Source: Saccharina japonica (lineage: Eukaryota; Sar; Phaeophyceae; Laminariales; Laminariaceae). From it: 64,000 bases of DNA. A program made the translations under genes and the position numbers. Below the pieces are notes generated by a model. That model worked only from the letters and a program-made list of their open reading frames with translations, made no database searches and was not told where the DNA came from. Location: assembly GCA_008828725.1 (NCBI GenBank), contig MEHQ01002348.1:28043-92042 (forward strand), read 5' to 3'. Every line of letters begins with the position of its first letter. Within the stretch, counting starts at the first letter, position 1. Positions 1 to 10,206 of the stretch are shown here, one piece after another.

Positions 1-224
1 AGCCCCCCCCCCCCCCCCCCCTAGGCACATGCCTTATTTTTGCATCGCGCATACACAAGGTGCATGCAGCATTTCCCGCTGTTTTTGTCAAAATTCCACC
101 GAAATGTGCGATGTAGAACTACCTCATCGTGCTCTCTAGCTTTCAGAGACAGGAGAAAAAGGCACGTACAGTACGTGGTAGTAACGCTGTCGGGATTCCT
201 TCTATTAATAGCACTGCACTCACA

Positions 225-268
225 CTGTTTGGGGGGGGAAACTACTTGGAAATAGTGTGAGAGTCAGT
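225..268 (-). mobile_element. MITE-C fragment
   Basis: GGGAAACTACTTGGAAATAG TGTGAGAGTCAG: the complement of the CACACTAATTCCAAGTAGTTTG core. Confidence 0.5.
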
Positions 269-284
269 TTTTTGCACCAGTGAA

Positions 285-345
285 GGGGATAAGCCCCGCT
301 AGGGATTCGAACCCCGACCCACCCCGTTGGACCCTATCATCCATA
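285..345 (-). other. tRNA-like box B fragment
   Basis: The minus strand reads GTCGGGGTTCGAATCCCTAG, a good T-arm/box B sequence. No matching box A or cloverleaf is present nearby, so it is probably the remnant of a tRNA-derived SINE. Confidence 0.35.
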
Positions 346-349
346 TATA

Positions 350-588
350 TACAAGACGTCCTCTTCGCAAGCGGTTCTTAGTAGGATGCTGCTCACCCTT
401 CGTGCGACTCGCCGAACACCCTCAAGGCGTTTCGCGCTTGGTGCATGCATACAAGCAAATGTCTGCCTGGCCGGGTGAAATCCCGACGTGCTTCCTGTCC
501 CGGCATTGTAGGGACGCGAGGGTCTATGGTCATACGACTGCTACCGCCGTGCAGGGCATGAGTACAACCCCCCCCCCCCCCCCCGCCT
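350..588 (+). mobile_element. SINE-C, 5'-truncated, poly(C)-terminated
   Basis: Contains AAGCGGTTCTTAGTAGGATG, CTCACCCTTCGTGCGACTCG, CCCGGCATTGTAGGGACGCG and GGGTCTATGGTCATACGAC, then GGGCATGAGTACAA and 16 C. A continuous open frame across it is chance. Confidence 0.75.
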
Positions 589-1239
589 CCCCCATGCCAG
601 CAAAGGTGGCGGTTAACCTGTTGAGCTACGTACTTGTCACCCTGCTGGATGTTAATTTTAGTGCTTTTGGATCTTTCGCGGATATCTCGGCGAAATCGAG
701 TCGGTTTTTATAATATTTGAATTATTTTCATGAACTCAAAATCTCAAATTGTGGGGGTTTGCGTTGTCCTGGCAGGCTCTGGCTGTGCGGGACACATATC
801 CCGTAGTTCATTGCCAGATTTCACGACTTTGAAACACCCAAAGCACGCGCCTCAGACCTCGGCCGTGCCTCAAACTTGAGGCGTGTTTACAGGCGGGGCA
901 GGCCTCCTGCGTGCCCCGCGGCCAAGATCACGAGAGAAGACCTTCGGTCGGGCGAGAAAAGGTGCCGATGTGCAAAACAAAAGTCAATTTGGTACCTATA
1001 CAATAGAAAAAAAAGTAGACAAGTTATGTCCAGGTATTATATATACAATTATAATTATCCTTAACAAGGAATAAACACAAAACACGCGCGAACGGCTTAC
1101 TATAAAACTGAATAGTGACTACTACGTAGGGTGCCTAATACAGCACGAATCACACACAAATACTACAAAAGACTTATGTACCATGGTATAGAACAAACAT
1201 TCTACGCAGCTTGCAAAGTTGAGTATCAACTATTTAATC
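589..1239. other. No gene seen
   Basis: Unique-looking DNA; two overlapping frames of about 62 codons at 876-1074 with no domain. Confidence 0.35.
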
Positions 1240-1259
1240 AATCGAACTCACAGCTGACG

Positions 1260-1299
<40 letters not shown>

Positions 1300-1830
1300 A
1301 ATTATCCGCATGACGGTAATGTTTACGGTTAATACCAACAGGATACGTACGAGTACATGTATTTGGTTGTGTAATACTCACAGTCTGACGTATTTATATT
1401 TTTTGTTTTTTTTTAATTATCCGTATGACGGTAAAGTTTACGGTTAATAACAACAGGATACGTATAATACGAGTACCAAGTATATATCTGGATGTGTAAC
1501 ACCTGGCATATTTGTGCAATTATCCGCACGGTAAACATTTTCTAACAACAGGGATATTATATATATCATGTATGATATGATATAATACCTGGTTCTACAA
1601 TTACCCGTGCGGCAGTACTTACCGTACTCTCAATAAACGACAGGGTGTCGTGTCTTGTACGAAGTGTAAAGTTTTTTTTTTTAATACCAGTATATACCTG
1701 GTTTCGTAATTTTCAGCGGCGAATCAATAAACGACAGGGTGTCTTGCACGAAGTGCAAAATATTTTGCTTGTTTGTTTTTATCCCAGCATATACCTGGTT
1801 TCGTAGTATACAGCGGCAAATATGTTTGTA
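1240..1830 (+). repeat. Degenerate tandem repeats with a (TA)n tract
   Basis: Units of about 110-125 bases: CTCACAG(C/T)(C)TGACGTATTTA, AATTATCCGCATGACGGTAA, TTTACGGTTAATA(C/A)CAACAGG ATACGTA. Shorter versions follow, then units of about 100 bases with AATAAACGACAGGGTGTC and TATACCTGGTTTCGTA. (TA)n at 1265-1297. No gene seen. Confidence 0.65.
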
Positions 1831-1856
1831 TATCGTATATCGTCGAGCAGTGTTGC

Positions 1857-1913
1857 TCCTCCCCCTCCTCCTCCTCCTCCTCCTCCTCCTTCTCCTCCTC
1901 CTTCTCCTCCTCG
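1857..1913 (+). repeat. (CCT)n microsatellite
   Basis: Interrupted CCT/TCT triplets; it opens long Arg- or Leu-rich frames on both strands that are not genes. Confidence 0.9.
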
Positions 1914-2227
1914 AAGATGTCACTGCAAAAGCATGGAAGATAAGAAAAAACGTTGACAAGATGATGACACGATGCGCGGGGCCTTTTTTTCCATCGTTCA
2001 AGATCCAACCGGGCGGGGGGGGGGGGAGAGGTGGGGGGGGCGGGGCAAGCCTACGAGGCAACGGTTTCATTAAATGTTTTCATGTTTTAATCTAGGCACA
2101 AGTAAGTAGCAGCGCCGGCGACGGGGGCTGGTGTGACATCACGTCAGCCCCATGGTTGTTTCCGAGTCTTGACGGACCTTTTCTGCCAGTTCCGCCGCCT
2201 GCCGTCAATGGTTGGGTGATGGCATGG

Positions 2228-2260
2228 TCGGTGGTGATGTGGTGGTGGTGGTTGTTGCCG

Positions 2261-2304
<44 letters not shown>

Positions 2305-2355
2305 GCTGTTGCTGTTGCTGTTGTTGTTGTTGTTTGCTGTTTGTTGTTGCTGCTG
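2228..2355 (+). repeat. (GTT)n microsatellite
   Basis: GTG/GTT/GCT triplets, polyQ/polyL readings are chance. Confidence 0.9.
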
Positions 2356-2708
2356 TTTTCACCTTAGCTCATCGCCATAAGCAGTGCACGTCTGTGGTCA
2401 CACGGACAGATTCCATTAACTCTGGAGTGGAATACTATCATACCTCGAGGAGGAAAACAAAAACAAACAAACAAAAAACGGAAATGTGTAGGTGTTGCTT
2501 TTTTGTTTTGTTTTGTTTTTGCATTTTTGATGTTTGGTGTTTTTGTCAATGCCGTACTACGCACGAACGTATTTATATGAATACGTATTGTTTTGGGTGT
2601 CCTTTTTTTATTTTCCTGAGATATTCTTCCACTAACTGTACCCGTAGAGGTTTTGAGCCTATCCTGCCATGACGGACTAGATTTTTGGCGATGAGTTAAT
2701 GTCAGAAG

Positions 2709-2729
2709 AAGAACAACAACAACCACCCC

Positions 2730-2775
<46 letters not shown>
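2709..2775 (+). repeat. (AAC)n microsatellite
   Basis: Pure CAA/ACA triplets, 20 units or more. Confidence 0.9.
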
Positions 2776-2864
2776 GTGTGCACATTTAGATGCATGCACA
2801 TACCGGTATGAGCTCGTGTGGCACGGCCGCGCGTGTACGTTTCGTAAAAGGTACTTTTGATCGA

Positions 2865-3250
2865 ATTTGTACCTCAAATGAGTTAGCGAGGCCTGTCCTC
2901 GAGGGGGTACTCGTATTTACATACCAAGTATGTGTACATATATATACCTTTAATGAGTTTTGACATAACATGACTTTCGAAAGAACACGACCCCTCTATT
3001 CAATGGGGTACCCATGCCATATCATGTGTGCCCAGTGCCTCAAATGGGTCACGAACGGTAACAAAACCTTTTTAGGGATTACTCGCATACACCACATTTA
3101 TTTAGTGTACACTGCTGTGTGTACCTCGAATGGACTACGAAAGTCCACGAGACCTCTCTGTTTAGGGGGGTACTCGTATCATGTTCATATTTTTGTACAT
3201 CAAACCAGTTACGAAAGTACACGAGGCCTCTCTTTTACCTACGTCAAAGT
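2865..3250 (+). repeat. Degenerate tandem repeat, about 85-bp period
   Basis: Recurrent GTACCTCAAATGAGTTA(C)GA, AAGTACACGAGGCCTCTCT, then T-rich and GGGGTACTCGTAT. Four to five irregular copies. Confidence 0.6.
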
Positions 3251-3996
3251 ACGGTAATGAATATAGCTCTACGCTGAGCTGTTCCAGCAGAAAAGAGAGC
3301 CTGCCAGAAACGGAAGTTTTCCCTGTGTCGCACACCCACCACGTCTGCTTGAGCAGAACCCACAGCCCAATTGCCGTGAGTGGTGTTTCGCCGGCTTCTC
3401 GTATGCATGTATGTGTTGGAGACACGCGCAGGGCAGCCCGGTGAGTGCAGTTACAACGGCACTCGCATTTTTATTTTTGTTTTGTTTTTTCTCAAGCATT
3501 GGGGCGGGGAGCAGGTGATGTGTAAGTACAGCCCTGCACATTTATTTATATACACTTGATCTGCAAACGAGGGTGGTGGGCAGACAGATATTGGCTTTTG
3601 GTAGACATGGCAATGGACACATGGTGTGTGGGTGTGTTTTTTGTCGTGCCGACATGTTCGTTTTCGAAGACGACTTATCCCCATTCATGTGTAGTAGAAC
3701 TGCGCCCACAGTTTGTTTGAGCAACTTTTGCTCTGATTTGTTTTAGTTGGGGTTAGGTACGATTTATTAGTAAAGGACTTGTTATAGAAAAAATGCAACC
3801 ACGAAACACTTGGAACTGGGTTTTGGGTTATTGTTATTTACAGTACGAACAGGTCAACTCTCCCTCTCTGCAATCACGGGGGGGCATGGCAATCAGAACC
3901 AAACAGTGCACCCAGAAAAAACAGCTACGCGTATCCCTGTATGTTTTACGTACCATACTTGGTTCTGAATACATGTTCGCTCGTAGTATAGTATTG

Positions 3997-4106
3997 CTGG
4001 GGATCATAGTAAATAGAACCAAACATTGTTACTAAACATTGGGAAGTACAGAGGCTTTTGTTTGTACCGTGGGTCCTATTTACTAGTATTTACTATGGTC
4101 CCCCAT
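3997..4106. mobile_element. MITE-A copy
   Basis: Palindromic element of about 105 bp with ends GGGGATCATAGTAAATAG and CTATTTACTAGTATTTACTA TGGTCCCC. Like all MITE-A copies it has no coding capacity and folds back on itself, with GTTA(C/G)TAAA(A/C)A near the centre. Confidence 0.7.
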
Positions 4107-4799
4107 AAAAGTAAGTAGAAAGGGTTCTAACCGTGCTACTACACTTGCTTTTCATATACTTCCCGGTTGGCATATTGTGTATATATATCTACTACAGGCG
4201 AAAATTGCCATTTCTCCCTCCCGAACGCGTGGGGCTCCTTTAAAATCAGCGCGAGGCCGCCGTCAAGAAGCAAGAGTAATACCCTCCCTGGGCGTCTTCT
4301 TGCGACAACCACGCCACTCCCCCCGCCCCCCACTCATCCGTTTAGTCGTCCCGTGCATCTTCTTCCCCCAAACACGGCGCTGCTGCTGATATTTCAGGGG
4401 GGGGGGGGGGGGGTGAGGGAAACGTTGTATCAACCCTTTGACAGCTGCGCCCTCCTCTTGTTTTCGCGCAAATTTGTTGGAAATCGTGTGGGGTCTCGCT
4501 TGCTCACATAGTCGACTTCGAAATATTCGAAGTATGTACACATAAGGTTGATGCCTTTGACCGCAACAAACGTGACTTGCGCAATCACACGTGCGGCAAC
4601 ATCGCTATCAATAGCGTTTATATGTACCACGGCCGGGGTTCCGATATAAGGCGGTTCTATGATACCGTATTAAAGCGGTACTGCCGTACTCGCAAGGCGA
4701 AATATTGTCGGTTACCCTGCGTTTGACTGCCCCCAAGACCTCAGTATTAAAGCGGTACTGTACTCGTAAGGAAAAATATTGTTGGTTCCCCTGCGTAGA

Positions 4800-4943
4800 G
4801 ACTGCTGCCGTCGCCGACATTGGGAGCTATCTAGCCGACACGGAATGCTGCCAGCCTTGAACGGCTCGCCGGCATCGGCCGCCGCAACTAATGCTTCGAC
4901 GCAAATTGGGTGCTCAACCAACGCTTCTGTGCACTGGTGCTGG

Positions 4944-4944
<1 letters not shown>
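4800..4944 (-). other. GC-rich open segment next to a (ATG)n array; possible exon
   Basis: On the minus strand the stretch after the CAT/ATG array reads CTEALVEHPICVEALVAAAD and AGEPFKAG, preceded by CATCACCAGCACCAG|TGC, which could be an acceptor. The composition differs from the AT-rich surroundings. No domain is recognised and the reading runs into the repeat on one side, so it may equally be chance. Confidence 0.15.
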
Positions 4945-4995
<51 letters not shown>

Positions 4996-4996
4996 A
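4945..4996 (+). repeat. (ATG)n microsatellite
   Basis: Seventeen triplets with a single A change; reads as polyHis on the minus strand. Confidence 0.9.
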
Positions 4997-5011
4997 ATGA
5001 TGTTCTAACAT

Positions 5012-5122
5012 GACGGGGGTGGGGTGTACTCATGTCGTGCACGGCCGTAGCCGTATGACCGTAGACCCTCGCATCCTACAATGGCCGACGGGGCACATTA
5101 TGACGGGGGGGGGGGGGGGGGG
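5012..5122 (-). mobile_element. SINE-C 3' end, antisense, with extra poly(G)
   Basis: GGGGTGTACTCATGTCGTGC, ACGGCCGTAGCCGTATGACC, TAGACCCTCGCATCCTAC. A second G18 run at 5105-5122 follows after a short spacer. Confidence 0.7.
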
Positions 5123-5599
5123 CATAATAGTATCATAATCAAATTCGCGCGTGTAAATATAGAAGGATGCATTTTTTTTGTGTCCATCGCGGGTTCTAAA
5201 TACTATCATCCCCCCCCCCTAATACATTGCACACATAAATAGAATAATAGGCAAGGGTAAGGCACACGTAGGCAAGATGGAAGCAGTCCTAACAGACTCG
5301 CACCTTGACACTAGATTAAGAGATGTATACTGATGATGTGATTGTACCAAAGCCTAGAATATGCAGGAGAAGTATGGGAAGGGAACGCGAAGCTCGTAAA
5401 AACAGCTGGAAAACGTACAGATGACAGGCAGCTAAAAAAGTACTAGGATGCTCAAGTACGACGAGTAATACAGTATGAGAGCCAGAACTGGGAATGTACC
5501 CACTTAAGACAAATAGAGACGTGCGTAAGTTGAAATGGCATATAAAGTAAAGAACATGCCAAAGAAGTAGGTTGCCAGCCATTAGCTGATAAAGCTGTA

Positions 5600-5930
5600 T
5601 TTTTTTTTTTTTTTTTTGTCCATCCCATTTATTATCTTCGCAGCTCCGTCTTTCTCCCCTCCCATAGTCGTAACCAGAGCCCGGGTCCACAAAGTAGGCT
5701 CCTCTCCCTCCTCCCCCACTACGGTTCTTGCTTTGCATTTTTATCGCGAGAAGATTTCAGCACTTTCTTCCCTCGTCAACTCTCGTCGAATTTTGCTTAC
5801 CCACGCTATAATATGCGCTCTCAACAGTCGGTGTCATTTGAGAATAAAAACCTCCATGGGGAGAATCGAACCCTCGACACCCGGCCCAAAAGGCTTCGTG
5901 GCTACCAGTTAGACCACCGGGGCGACCGGC
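5600..5930 (-). mobile_element. tRNA-derived SINE (SINE-T), nearly full length, inserted in LINE-A
   Basis: Minus-strand element. The A-tail is the T18 run at 5600-5617 and the tRNA-like head lies at 5930-5850 with box A (GGTGGTCTAACTGG) and box B (GGGTTCGATTCTCC) equivalents. The body carries the family landmarks GTAGTGGGGGAGGAGGGAG and GAATGGGATGGAC next to the tail. Flanks GCTGTA (5594-5599) and GCTCGTA (5929-5935) look like a target-site duplication with one indel. The SINE interrupts the LINE-A frame. Confidence 0.85.
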
Positions 5931-5935
5931 TCGTA

Positions 5936-6559
5936 TGGGAGAAAGTAACCAAAGGGCGAGCTGGAATAAGGGGGGATACCGTAGTGGAGAAAGTATGGAA
6001 GGATATAGGAAACCAAATAGAGATGCTGGCCATAGAGAAATTCAGCGGATACAAGACAGAAGTAAAAGAAAGGATAGAAAGAAGGGAAAGGCTAGCGCTA
6101 AGAAAGGTGGAAGGTGAAGAACACTTAGAGATATACGGGGGGTTGAGAGAAGAAATAGGAATGAAAAAGTATCTGCACGGCCCAATGTACTTCACGAAAA
6201 AGCTGAAACTGCGATTTCGTGTAGGGGACCTGGACCTGCCAGAAAAAAGAAGGAGGTATACAACTAGCCGGGAGGAGGAGGAAGTAGATGCACAGATGTG
6301 CCCATGTGGCAAAGCCATAGAGAGTATAATTCACATAGTGGGAGAATGTGAAAGGTACAAGGAGGAAAGGGATGTGCTAGAGGAGGAGATGAGGAAAATA
6401 GACGAGTGTGACATGGAGCAGTTTGGTACACTAAATAGTAGCGAGAAAACGATCGCTATCTTAGGAGATAGATGGTGGCCACAGGCGGCCGCGAAACGGA
6501 AGGGGATAAGATTATGTTCAAAACATTTTTTGCTAAGTGAATATGGAACAAATGCGTAA
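5936..6559 (+). pseudogene. LINE-A reverse-transcriptase ORF, C-terminal fragment with zinc knuckle
   Basis: About 207 codons of the C-terminal region of a non-LTR RT polyprotein. It is rich in charged helices (TEVKERIERRERLALRKVE) and then carries CPCGKAIESIIHIVGEC, a CxC-x8-H-x4-C motif typical of the region after the RT domain of LINEs. It is followed by a conserved SSEKTIAILGDRWWPQ block. An in-frame ATG lies further upstream at 5813 inside the antisense SINE, but that start is an artefact of read-through. There is no RT catalytic core (FADD-type) in this piece, so it cannot be functional alone. Confidence 0.85.
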
Positions 6560-6619
6560 TCCATGAGCGTCCACGATGCTTCGGCGATTAGGGTCTCTAC
6601 TAGCGAGTAGCGCAACGTG

Positions 6620-6708
6620 CTCCCGTCTCGATAGGAGAATCCGGTGGTCAAATGCGTACAAAATGACTAAGGCAAGCAACAAATGAGTACGCCCCCCCCC
6701 CCCCCCCT
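6620..6708 (+). repeat. LINE-A 3' tail with poly(C)
   Basis: The 3' end of LINE-A: GGTCAAATGCGTACAAAATG, ACTAAGGCAAGCAAC, AAATGAGTACG, then 16 C. It is listed separately because the same 60-70 base tail followed by C-run (or preceded by G-run in antisense) recurs on its own through the window. Confidence 0.85.
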
Positions 6709-6713
6709 AATAC

Positions 6714-6898
6714 AGTAGGGGTCAACCAGTACGGCGGCGGTAGTGTGGCAGAGCAATATGACCGCCTTATGGAGGGAAGCCGCCTTATCCATTCCAGGTT
6801 ATGAGAGCACTTCCTCAGTGGCGCCAAGCGATTTTGACCGCCTTATGTCGGGACACCGCCTTATATAGGGATACCGCCTTACATATTGGGGGACCCCA
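6714..6898. mobile_element. CAGTAGGGGTC TIR element with ACCGCCTTAT subrepeats
   Basis: Left end CAGTAGGGGTCAACCAGTAC, right end complement CGTGGGGTCCCCCAATATG. Inside are five copies of (G)ACCGCCTTAT or GCCGCCTTAT. Possibly related to the pogo-like elements. Confidence 0.45.
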
Positions 6899-7473
6899 CG
6901 TAATACGGTCATGTCCCTGGAAAATCTAGCCGCGTGGTCACAAAACAGGCTTGGAAAAAAAAAAGTGCGTCTAGATGGGGAGAAAACAAGCAAAGCTCAA
7001 AACAGCAGTAGGTACATACAAAATAACACGTGCAACGCAAGCGCGGCACTACAGTAGGAGTACTCAACGGGACGATATATACTAGGAGCTATGTACAGTA
7101 GCTGTACGGCACGCACGCAAGCATGATGGCGCTCGTACTACTTGCACGGCCTTCCTAAAGGCTTGATGACATCACACCCGTCGCTTTTTTTTTTGTCGCT
7201 ACAGCAGTACGCGACAGCAGTTAAGGAATTCCTATTTTGGTTAATAAGGCTCTCGGCTTATTGTGATGTCAACGTTGCATAGGCTCTTGAACGCTATTAT
7301 ATAGGATTTAGAGTGGTGTTCCCTCGCTGAGCTCAAATATTTAGCAGTTTTTTTTTGTTTTGTTTTTTAAATCTCAGAATGAAATTCTCAACGTTCCTAA
7401 ATTGTTGGCACATGGCGCGTACTGCACAGCTGCGGTATATCTAAAGGGTCACAGTACGTAGCTCTAGCCTGTT
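6899..7473. other. No gene seen
   Basis: Low-copy sequence with several TACGTA/TACAGTA motifs (for example 7092 and 7454). Confidence 0.35.
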
Positions 7474-7701
7474 ATTACAGAGGACCATAGTAAATAGGAC
7501 CAAATGTTGTTCGTAAAAGTAGGTAATTATATAAGTTTCTGTGTGTACCGTAAGTCCTATTCACTACGAGTATGCCCCCCCGGTAATATTGTGGGGGGGC
7601 ATAGTAAATAAGACCAAATATTGTTAGTAAAAATAGGTAATTATATAGGTTTCTGGGTGTATCGTAGGTCCTATTTACTAGTGTTTACTATGGCCCCCCG
7701 G
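7474..7701. mobile_element. Two adjacent MITE-A copies
   Basis: Copy 1, 7474-7586, begins ACAGAGGACCATAGTAAATA. Copy 2, 7590-7701, begins GTGGGGGGGCATAGTAAATA and ends TTTACTATGGCCCCCCGG. Copy 1 has TACGAGTA at 7565-7572 where others have a plain TA. Confidence 0.8.
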
Positions 7702-7964
7702 TAGGTATAGGGGGTACGTAGCTCTGAAGGAAGTGCGCTGTAGATATACTTCGAAGTATGTATACATTTTTTTGTCGAAAATGATAATCCACCCCCCCGG
7801 CCCCCCCCCCCGACCGCTCCGCCGCCGCCGCCCGCACGTCTTTGAACGTATGTTGTGCCACGCCGGCGGGTGGAGGATGATGCATGGCTGAGCTCTCGCG
7901 TAGATCTTCCCAGATGCAGAAATAACTAAGAGTAGTTTTAAGCACAACGACCCCACGAGGCCTC

Positions 7965-8000
7965 TGCTTGGGATTAGGGTTAGGGTTAGAGTTCCGGGTC
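7965..8000 (+). repeat. Interstitial telomere-like run
   Basis: GGATTAGGGTTAGGGTTAG followed by AGTTCCGGG. Other short CCCTAA runs are at 22185 and 40479. Confidence 0.7.
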
Positions 8001-8297
8001 GGGGCGGTGGCCCGCTGTTAGCCGAAGCCGAAAAAACAATGTCACGGTCGGGGGGAAAAATAAATCCAATACAATATTTTGAAAATTGATAAAAAAAACT
8101 ATCATACCTTGTTGAAACGCCCTAGCATACCTTGTTGTGTCGACCTGTTCATGTCGCGTAGGTTATATACCGGCTCGCGTTTCCGAGGACGCTAAGAAGT
8201 TTGGATTAAGGAATCGTGCTCAGCGGCAAGTCAGATAGTTGGTATTAGTTGGCTTACTTTCGCCATCCAACCATTACGGAGGACTACTTACTGTATA

Positions 8298-8376
8298 CCA
8301 CTCTGAACCGAAATATAAGAACCGTTTCAACTACATGTTCATATGGAAACGGTCCTTATATTCAGGCCCAGAGTGG
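8298..8376. mobile_element. MITE-L (mariner-like), TA-flanked
   Basis: 79 bp: CCACTCTGAACCGAAATATA to ATATTCAGGCCCAGAGTGG, flanked by TA on both sides. Arms pair through ATAAGAACCGTTTC / GAAACGGTCCTTAT. Confidence 0.75.
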
Positions 8377-8377
8377 T

Positions 8378-8472
8378 AGTAAATAGGGGACCTAAACACA
8401 AAGCCTTCCAGGTATATATTTACCTGTTTTTACCAACAATATTTGGTCCTATTTACTATGCCCCCCCCGGAC
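8378..8472. mobile_element. MITE-A copy directly abutting a mariner-like MITE
   Basis: AGTAAATAGGGGACCTAAAC to TTGGTCCTATTTACTATGCC. Its left end is shared with or truncated by the CCACTCTG element ending 8376. Confidence 0.75.
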
Positions 8473-8835
8473 TATTAATAATAGTACCCGGCCGTGAGGT
8501 CCATGCAGCTCACCGAGCTGATTCCGTGTGCTTGGGACGCCGCCGGCAGCAGCGGCGTCGAGTCGCAAGCACGCGCACGCACGCGCCCGTCCAGACCGTC
8601 CGGGCATTGCCCCCGGAGAGCATGCCACTCATCCCGCTTGCCGTGACGATAATAGATCCGAGAAACGGTCGAAGGGCAATGCTGAAAGGGCTAAATATAT
8701 AACGTACTGGTTCACGCGCGTAGCCTTTGCTTGTGGTTAGGCACCGCCGGCTGCAGGGTTTTGCGCGCGCACGCGCTCAGCAGTCCCCCCGTGCGTCGTG
8801 CCCGGGAGAGACGCGAAAACCATCCCGCTCAAACA

Positions 8836-8853
8836 CCGAAGGTTTTGCGAAAA

Positions 8854-8884
<31 letters not shown>

Positions 8885-9085
8885 CCACACCACACCGCAC
8901 ACCTTTTTACGGACGGGGGAACATACAGTATAGGCCCCACGAATAAACAAATAAACCTTCTTAAGGCTAAAAAAAGGAACTTGAGGCTCACGCACACATG
9001 TGTCGCGGGAACATACAGCAGTACAGGCCCCACGAATAAAGAAATAACCTTTTAAGGCTAAGCATAAGAACCTAAGGCTCACTTG
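8836..9085 (+). repeat. Tandem duplication (about 95 bp) after an (AAAAC)n tract
   Basis: GGGAACATACAG, GGCCCCACGAATAAA, AACCTTTTAAGGCTAA and TGAGGCTCAC occur twice (8918-8990 and 9008-9080). The first copy has TACAGTA (8924-8930), the second TACAGCAGTA (9014-9023). Confidence 0.7.
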
Positions 9086-9220
9086 TTTTTTTTTGGGGGG
9101 GGGGGCGCTTAAGAAAATTGGAGTTAGAAATCGTGTTCAGCGGCGAACGCTACACTAAACCCTATACAATAGTCTATGCTCAACGTTTTCTAAGGATGGT
9201 ATCACAAAACGGGTTTTTAC

Positions 9221-9487
9221 TAGGGCTGGGCACTGGCACAGTATGTACTGGCAGTAGTAATCTACTGGCAGTAATCTACTGATTGACCCGGCCAGTATAT
9301 TCACCAGTTATTTTTTTCTCACGCAACCCCAAGAAACACGCCATATTATTGTACGGAAACCCACCAAATGCGTTTCGGAAGGAGATAGGAGAAAGGAGAG
9401 AATAGTATACTGCTGCAATCCAGTATACTGGTTGATTTTGACGACAGTATGATCGCTACTGACGGAGTCAGCCAGTGCCCAGCCCTA
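9221..9487. mobile_element. MITE-F (hAT-like) copy
   Basis: Ends TAGGGCTGGGCACTGGC and GCCAGTGCCCAGCCCTA are perfect inverted repeats. Internal repeats ACTGGCAGTAGTAATCTACT and CCAGTATACTGGTTGATTTT. No clean 8-bp duplication seen for this copy. Confidence 0.8.
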
Positions 9488-9689
9488 TTTTTCAAGGCTT
9501 GCTCAGATTATCGTACGTGTTTCTTGTAGGCGGGTCCACACTGTAGTACAGTAGTTAACATGGGGGAGGGGGGGGTTCTGTTGTACTCCTTTTTTTCTTT
9601 CGTCGTGTACACACGCTGCCCACACAACGTCGGGTCAGATTGTTTTGGCTTTCGTATCTGGCGTGTACTGCCTTATGTGCAAAGGCCAG

Positions 9690-9812
9690 CACGCAAAAAA
9701 CAAGCCATTGGGGTGAGATTTCTCATTTTCATGAACGCAAAAAACAACCCATTGGGGTGAGATTTCTCATTTTATGCAAGCGAAAAAAAAAGCCATTGGG
9801 ATGATACTTTTC
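9690..9812 (+). repeat. Three 48-bp tandem copies
   Basis: GCAAAAAACAAGCCATTGGG GTGAGATTTCTCATTTT is repeated three times with small changes. Confidence 0.75.
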
Positions 9813-9910
9813 TTTTTATCTCCTTTGGTTTTCGTTTATGCATATAGTAGATGTGCACTATTAATACGTACCTGCGGTGTACCCCTGCTCACTCCGCTGC
9901 TAAAAGATAC

Positions 9911-9994
9911 CCCTCTGGGCGGACATGTAAGGACCATTCGGGTAAAAATTCCTATAATAACACATAACGGTCCTTACTTTTACGTCCAAAATGG
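9911..9994. mobile_element. MITE-L copy, diverged
   Basis: CCCCTCTGGGCGGACATGTA AGGACC to GGTCCTTACTTTTACGTCC AAAATGG, between TA dinucleotides. Confidence 0.55.
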
Positions 9995-10057
9995 TATATA
10001 TACCTGGTATGTACATCACACAACAACATTTGGAAGGCGGAAGCGTGGTGAGCTTAA

Positions 10058-10138
10058 CCCATGCAGAACTCGAAAAACTTATCCCACACTAATTCCAAGT
10101 AGTTTGTCCCCAAACACGTGGAGCCAGTTCTTACAGGG
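10058..10138 (+). mobile_element. MITE-C (piggyBac-like), 81 bp with TTAA duplication
   Basis: TTAA at 10054-10057 and 10139-10142 flanks CCCATGCAGAACTCG ... CCAGTTCTTACAGGG. The core TCCCACACTAATTCCAAGTA is shared by all copies. TTAA targets and CCC...GGG ends are the hallmark of piggyBac-type elements. No transposase here. Confidence 0.75.
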
Positions 10139-10206
10139 TTAAGCTTTTTTGACACCAGTCCGCCGAAGGATTAACAAAAAAAAAAAGTACTACGTACGTA
10201 CGTAAT

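Larger units (their letters stand above)
5265..6708 (+). mobile_element. LINE-A: 3' part of a non-LTR retrotransposon ending in poly(C), split by a SINE
   Basis: Upstream of the SINE, frame-shifted pieces read LEYAGEVWEGNAKLVK (RT palm/thumb border, as in LEYxxxVW of LINEs) and ELGMYPLKTNRDVRKLKW, interrupted by stops. Downstream the frame resumes at WEKVTKGRAG (5936) and runs to the zinc-knuckle C-terminus. After the stop the 3' UTR ends AAATGACTAAGGCAAGCAAC, AAATGAGTACG and then about 16 C (6692-6708). The reading across the SINE is continuous (AV|WEKVTK), showing that the SINE inserted into an already present LINE. The element is 5'-truncated and carries stops, so it is dead. It is the only copy in the window that links the poly(C) tail to a reverse transcriptase. 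Confidence 0.85.

Noticed and set aside
5813..6559. 248-codon ORF starting at ATG 5813 as a host gene
   Set aside because: The first 40 codons are antisense SINE-T; the rest is the LINE-A C-terminus.
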